Of a stretch of 64,000 nt of DNA, positions 62,647 through 64,000 are shown piece after piece. Source of the DNA: CAYTCZ01 sp964436315 (GTDB taxonomy: Bacteria > Actinomycetota > Thermoleophilia > Gaiellales > Gaiellaceae); assembly GCA_964436315.1 (NCBI GenBank), contig CAYTCZ010000002.1, forward strand, positions 12,221 to 76,220, in the 5' to 3' direction. The position numbers and the translations under genes were made by a program. Within the stretch, counting starts at the first letter, position 1. Every line of letters starts with the position of its first letter. Below the pieces are notes generated by a model. The model ran no database searches. It had not been told where the DNA came from and was given only the letters and a program-made list of their open reading frames with translations.

Positions 62647-62652
62647 ATGCTA
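62647..62652 (-). promoter_or_regulatory. Candidate -10 box upstream of scpA
   Basis: TAGCAT on the minus strand, nine bases before the scpA ATG and overlapping the lgt stop codon. Confidence 0.35.
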
Positions 62653-63537
62653 GCGACCCTGGCGGACGCGGCTCTTCGGGACGGCCATTTTGGGGCCCGC
62701 CGGCGCGACCTCTCGCCGCCGCGGCCGTGGCACACCCTCGACGGGTTCTCGCCTCTGTGCCCAGATGAAGGTGATCACCGACAGAACGAACAGCGCGATC
62801 GAGACGTAGGCGTTCACGCGGAGTCCAAGGAATTCGTGCGCCGGATCGGTCCGCAGCAGCTCCATGAAGAAGCGGATGAACGTGTACCACGCCACCATGA
62901 GCGCGAAGAGTCCAGGCGGATTGATACGAAATCGACGTTCGACCGCAAGGAGAACGAAGATGCCGAGAAGGACCCACAGCGACTCGTAGAGGAAGACGGG
63001 ATGGAACGTCTCCGAGTCGATATGGGCTTCTGGTCGATTCTCTGGAGCGATTTCGAGGCCCCAGGGCAATGTCGTCGGCGTCCCGAAGAGCTCCTGGTTG
63101 AAGTAGTTCCCCCAGCGGCCGATGACCTGCGCGAGCAGAAGTGATGGCGCAACAACGTCCATCATCCCGAGGACGGAGTGCCCGGATCGCTTGACGACGA
63201 TCGCTGCGGCAATTGCCCCGCCGAGGATCGCGCCCCAGATACCGAGCCCGCCGTTCCAAATCGCGAAGACGCCGTACCACTCGTCCGGAACCTCGTCGTA
63301 GCTGGTGATGACGTGGTAGAGGCGGGCACCGATGATGCCCCCTGCGACGGCCCACATAGTCATTCGGAACACGAGGTCCCAGTCGCCACCTCGACGCGTC
63401 CACCGGTAACCGGTGAACGCTGCGGCCGCGACGATCGCGAGCAGAACTATCAGCCCGTAGGCGCGGATCGTGAGCGGGCCGATGGCGACGTCGTTGTCGG
63501 TCGGGCTCGGAATCGAGGCGAGAAGCGTCGCCACCAC
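62650..63537 (-). CDS. lgt: Prolipoprotein diacylglyceryl transferase
   Basis: Polytopic membrane enzyme attaching diacylglycerol to the lipobox cysteine. IGPLTIRAYGLIVLLAI, LYHVITSYDE and the signature GRWGNYFNQELFGTPT are present; about seven membrane segments. The C terminus is a basic tail. Start: consecutive GTG codons at 63537 and 63534 precede ATLLASIPSP; a TTG at 63576 is possible. It modifies the lipoproteins seen at 6411, 40395 and 48957. Confidence 0.93.
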   Translation of the reverse strand: MVATLLASIPSPTDNDVAIGPLTIRAYGLIVLLAIVAAAAFTGYRWTRRGGDWDLVFRMTMWAVAGGIIGARLYHVITSYDEVPDEWYGVFAIWNGGLGIWGAILGGAIAAAIVVKRSGHSVLGMMDVVAPSLLLAQVIGRWGNYFNQELFGTPTTLPWGLEIAPENRPEAHIDSETFHPVFLYESLWVLLGIFVLLAVERRFRINPPGLFALMVAWYTFIRFFMELLRTDPAHEFLGLRVNAYVSIALFVLSVITFIWAQRREPVEGVPRPRRREVAPAGPKMAVPKSRVRQGR

Positions 63538-63625
63538 CCAATTGTGGCAGCCGGCGGCTCCGTCGGGATGCCACAACCGTCAGCGGTACGGTCTTCGGCA
63601 GCCCGGCGATCGACCGTTGAGATTG

Positions 63626-63826
63626 CTAGAGCAAGATGCGTACAGCCGTCTCTTCGGGGCAGCCGCTTCCGAGAAGGTCGATCGCTCGATGGAGATCGAC
63701 GTCTAGGCGCTTCGCGATCTCACCTGCCGCCTCGGGTTCGTAACCGGCACGCTCGAGCTTGAGGCGACGCCACTCGACAACTCGTTCTACGTCGTTCGGC
63801 CCGTCGAGTTGTTTGGCCGCAGGCAT
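63626..63826 (-). CDS. Small hypothetical protein
   Basis: 66 residues with a perfect AAGGAGGGG ribosome-binding site 1-2 nt closer than usual to the ATG. Sequence features: VERVVEWRRLKLERAGYEPEAA, then EIAKRLDVDLHRAIDLLGSGCPEETAVRILL, helical and likely cytoplasmic, resembling short actinobacterial proteins with an ERAGY..A..IA pattern. No known function. Confidence 0.7.
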   Translation of the reverse strand: MPAAKQLDGPNDVERVVEWRRLKLERAGYEPEAAGEIAKRLDVDLHRAIDLLGSGCPEETAVRILL

Positions 63827-63930
63827 GCCCCTCCTTCGCTTCCGCCATCCCAGACCCGATGTCCGAAAGAGCGCTTTTACCTGTTATAGCGCAGAAGCAG
63901 GGTCAAGCCGATGTGGCAGTGGTTCCGATG

Positions 63931-64000
63931 TCACACGCCGGCCGATGCGCGAGCGATCGGCACGCGTCGCTCGACGTCGAGCGCCGAGACGCGACTCTTA
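63931..64000 (-). CDS. Possible C-terminal end of a gene running in from the right
   Basis: A minus-strand frame is open from the window edge to TGA at 63931 and reads VSALDVERRVPIARASAGV at its end. Too short to identify; the spacing after the small protein gene would fit a real gene end. Confidence 0.25.
   Translation of the reverse strand, partial: KSRVSALDVERRVPIARASAGV

Noticed and set aside
1..64000. CRISPR array, prophage, insertion sequence or biosynthetic cluster
   Set aside because: No regularly spaced repeats with unique spacers, no transposase or integrase, no phage structural genes and no NRPS/PKS modules seen; the window is a conserved chromosomal core.

Overview
The window is GC-rich bacterial chromosome, densely packed and mostly coded on the minus strand. 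The gene order (ftsY-ffh-rpsP-khpA-rimM-trmD-lepB-rplS-rnhB-yraN-comM-dprA; smc-rnc-acpP-plsX-rpmF-DUF177-SepIVA-like-coaD-rsmD-recG; metK-priA-def-fmt-rsmB-rpe-rib), a type II DAHP synthase, a SARP-type regulator, twin-arginine lipoprotein solute-binding proteins and frequent GTG starts point to an actinobacterium, most likely class Thermoleophilia (Gaiellales/Solirubrobacterales-like). Two runs of exactly 100 N (37408-37507 and 43981-44080) show that this is a scaffolded draft or metagenome assembly.

Layout. 1-217: end of a TetR-like regulator. 214-11658: histidine utilisation operon (hutH, hutU, a complete family-5 'peptide' ABC importer, hutI, hutF), transcribed leftward. 11771-14043: enolase-superfamily dehydratase plus zinc alcohol dehydrogenase, rightward. 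14050-32178: long leftward housekeeping run covering DNA uptake/processing (dprA, comM), RNA and ribosome genes (rnhB, rplS, trmD, rimM, khpA, rpsP), secretion (lepB, ffh, ftsY), chromosome organisation (smc), rnc, lipid synthesis (acpP, plsX), rpmF, a division-associated coiled-coil protein, coaD, rsmD and recG. 32331-36848: a secretory/regulatory island (degenerate SNase-like exported protein, SARP-Usp fusion regulator, secreted HExxH protein, lone receiver domain). 36916-43940: rpmB, the riboflavin operon (rpe-ribD-lipoprotein-ribE-ribBA-ribH) and rsmB. 44167-48844: fmt, def, priA, metK. 48957-54549: DUF3352 lipoprotein, gpsA, der, plsC, cmk. 54610-59382: aromatic amino-acid genes (pheA; type II DAHP synthase, tyrA, aroA). 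59566-64000: trpS, an RluB-type synthase, scpB, scpA, lgt and a small conserved-looking protein.

Signals the gene list does not explain: (i) five heptamers at exact 11-bp spacing between the SARP-Usp gene and the divergent HExxH gene, the textbook layout of a SARP operator; (ii) a structured dispersed repeat of about 170 bp with compensatory stem changes, placed just after the stop codons of ribH and der, with a partial extra copy beside an assembly gap; (iii) an rnc frame with no ATG, GTG or TTG before its catalytic motif; (iv) TANNNT boxes 6-9 nt upstream of at least a dozen start codons, indicating widespread leaderless transcription; (v) near-identical promoters with a TGCC-N4-GGCA operator-like repeat in front of the two zinc-ribbon ribosomal protein genes rpmF and rpmB; (vi) four unrelated inverted repeats in 150 bp between gpsA and the DUF3352 gene.
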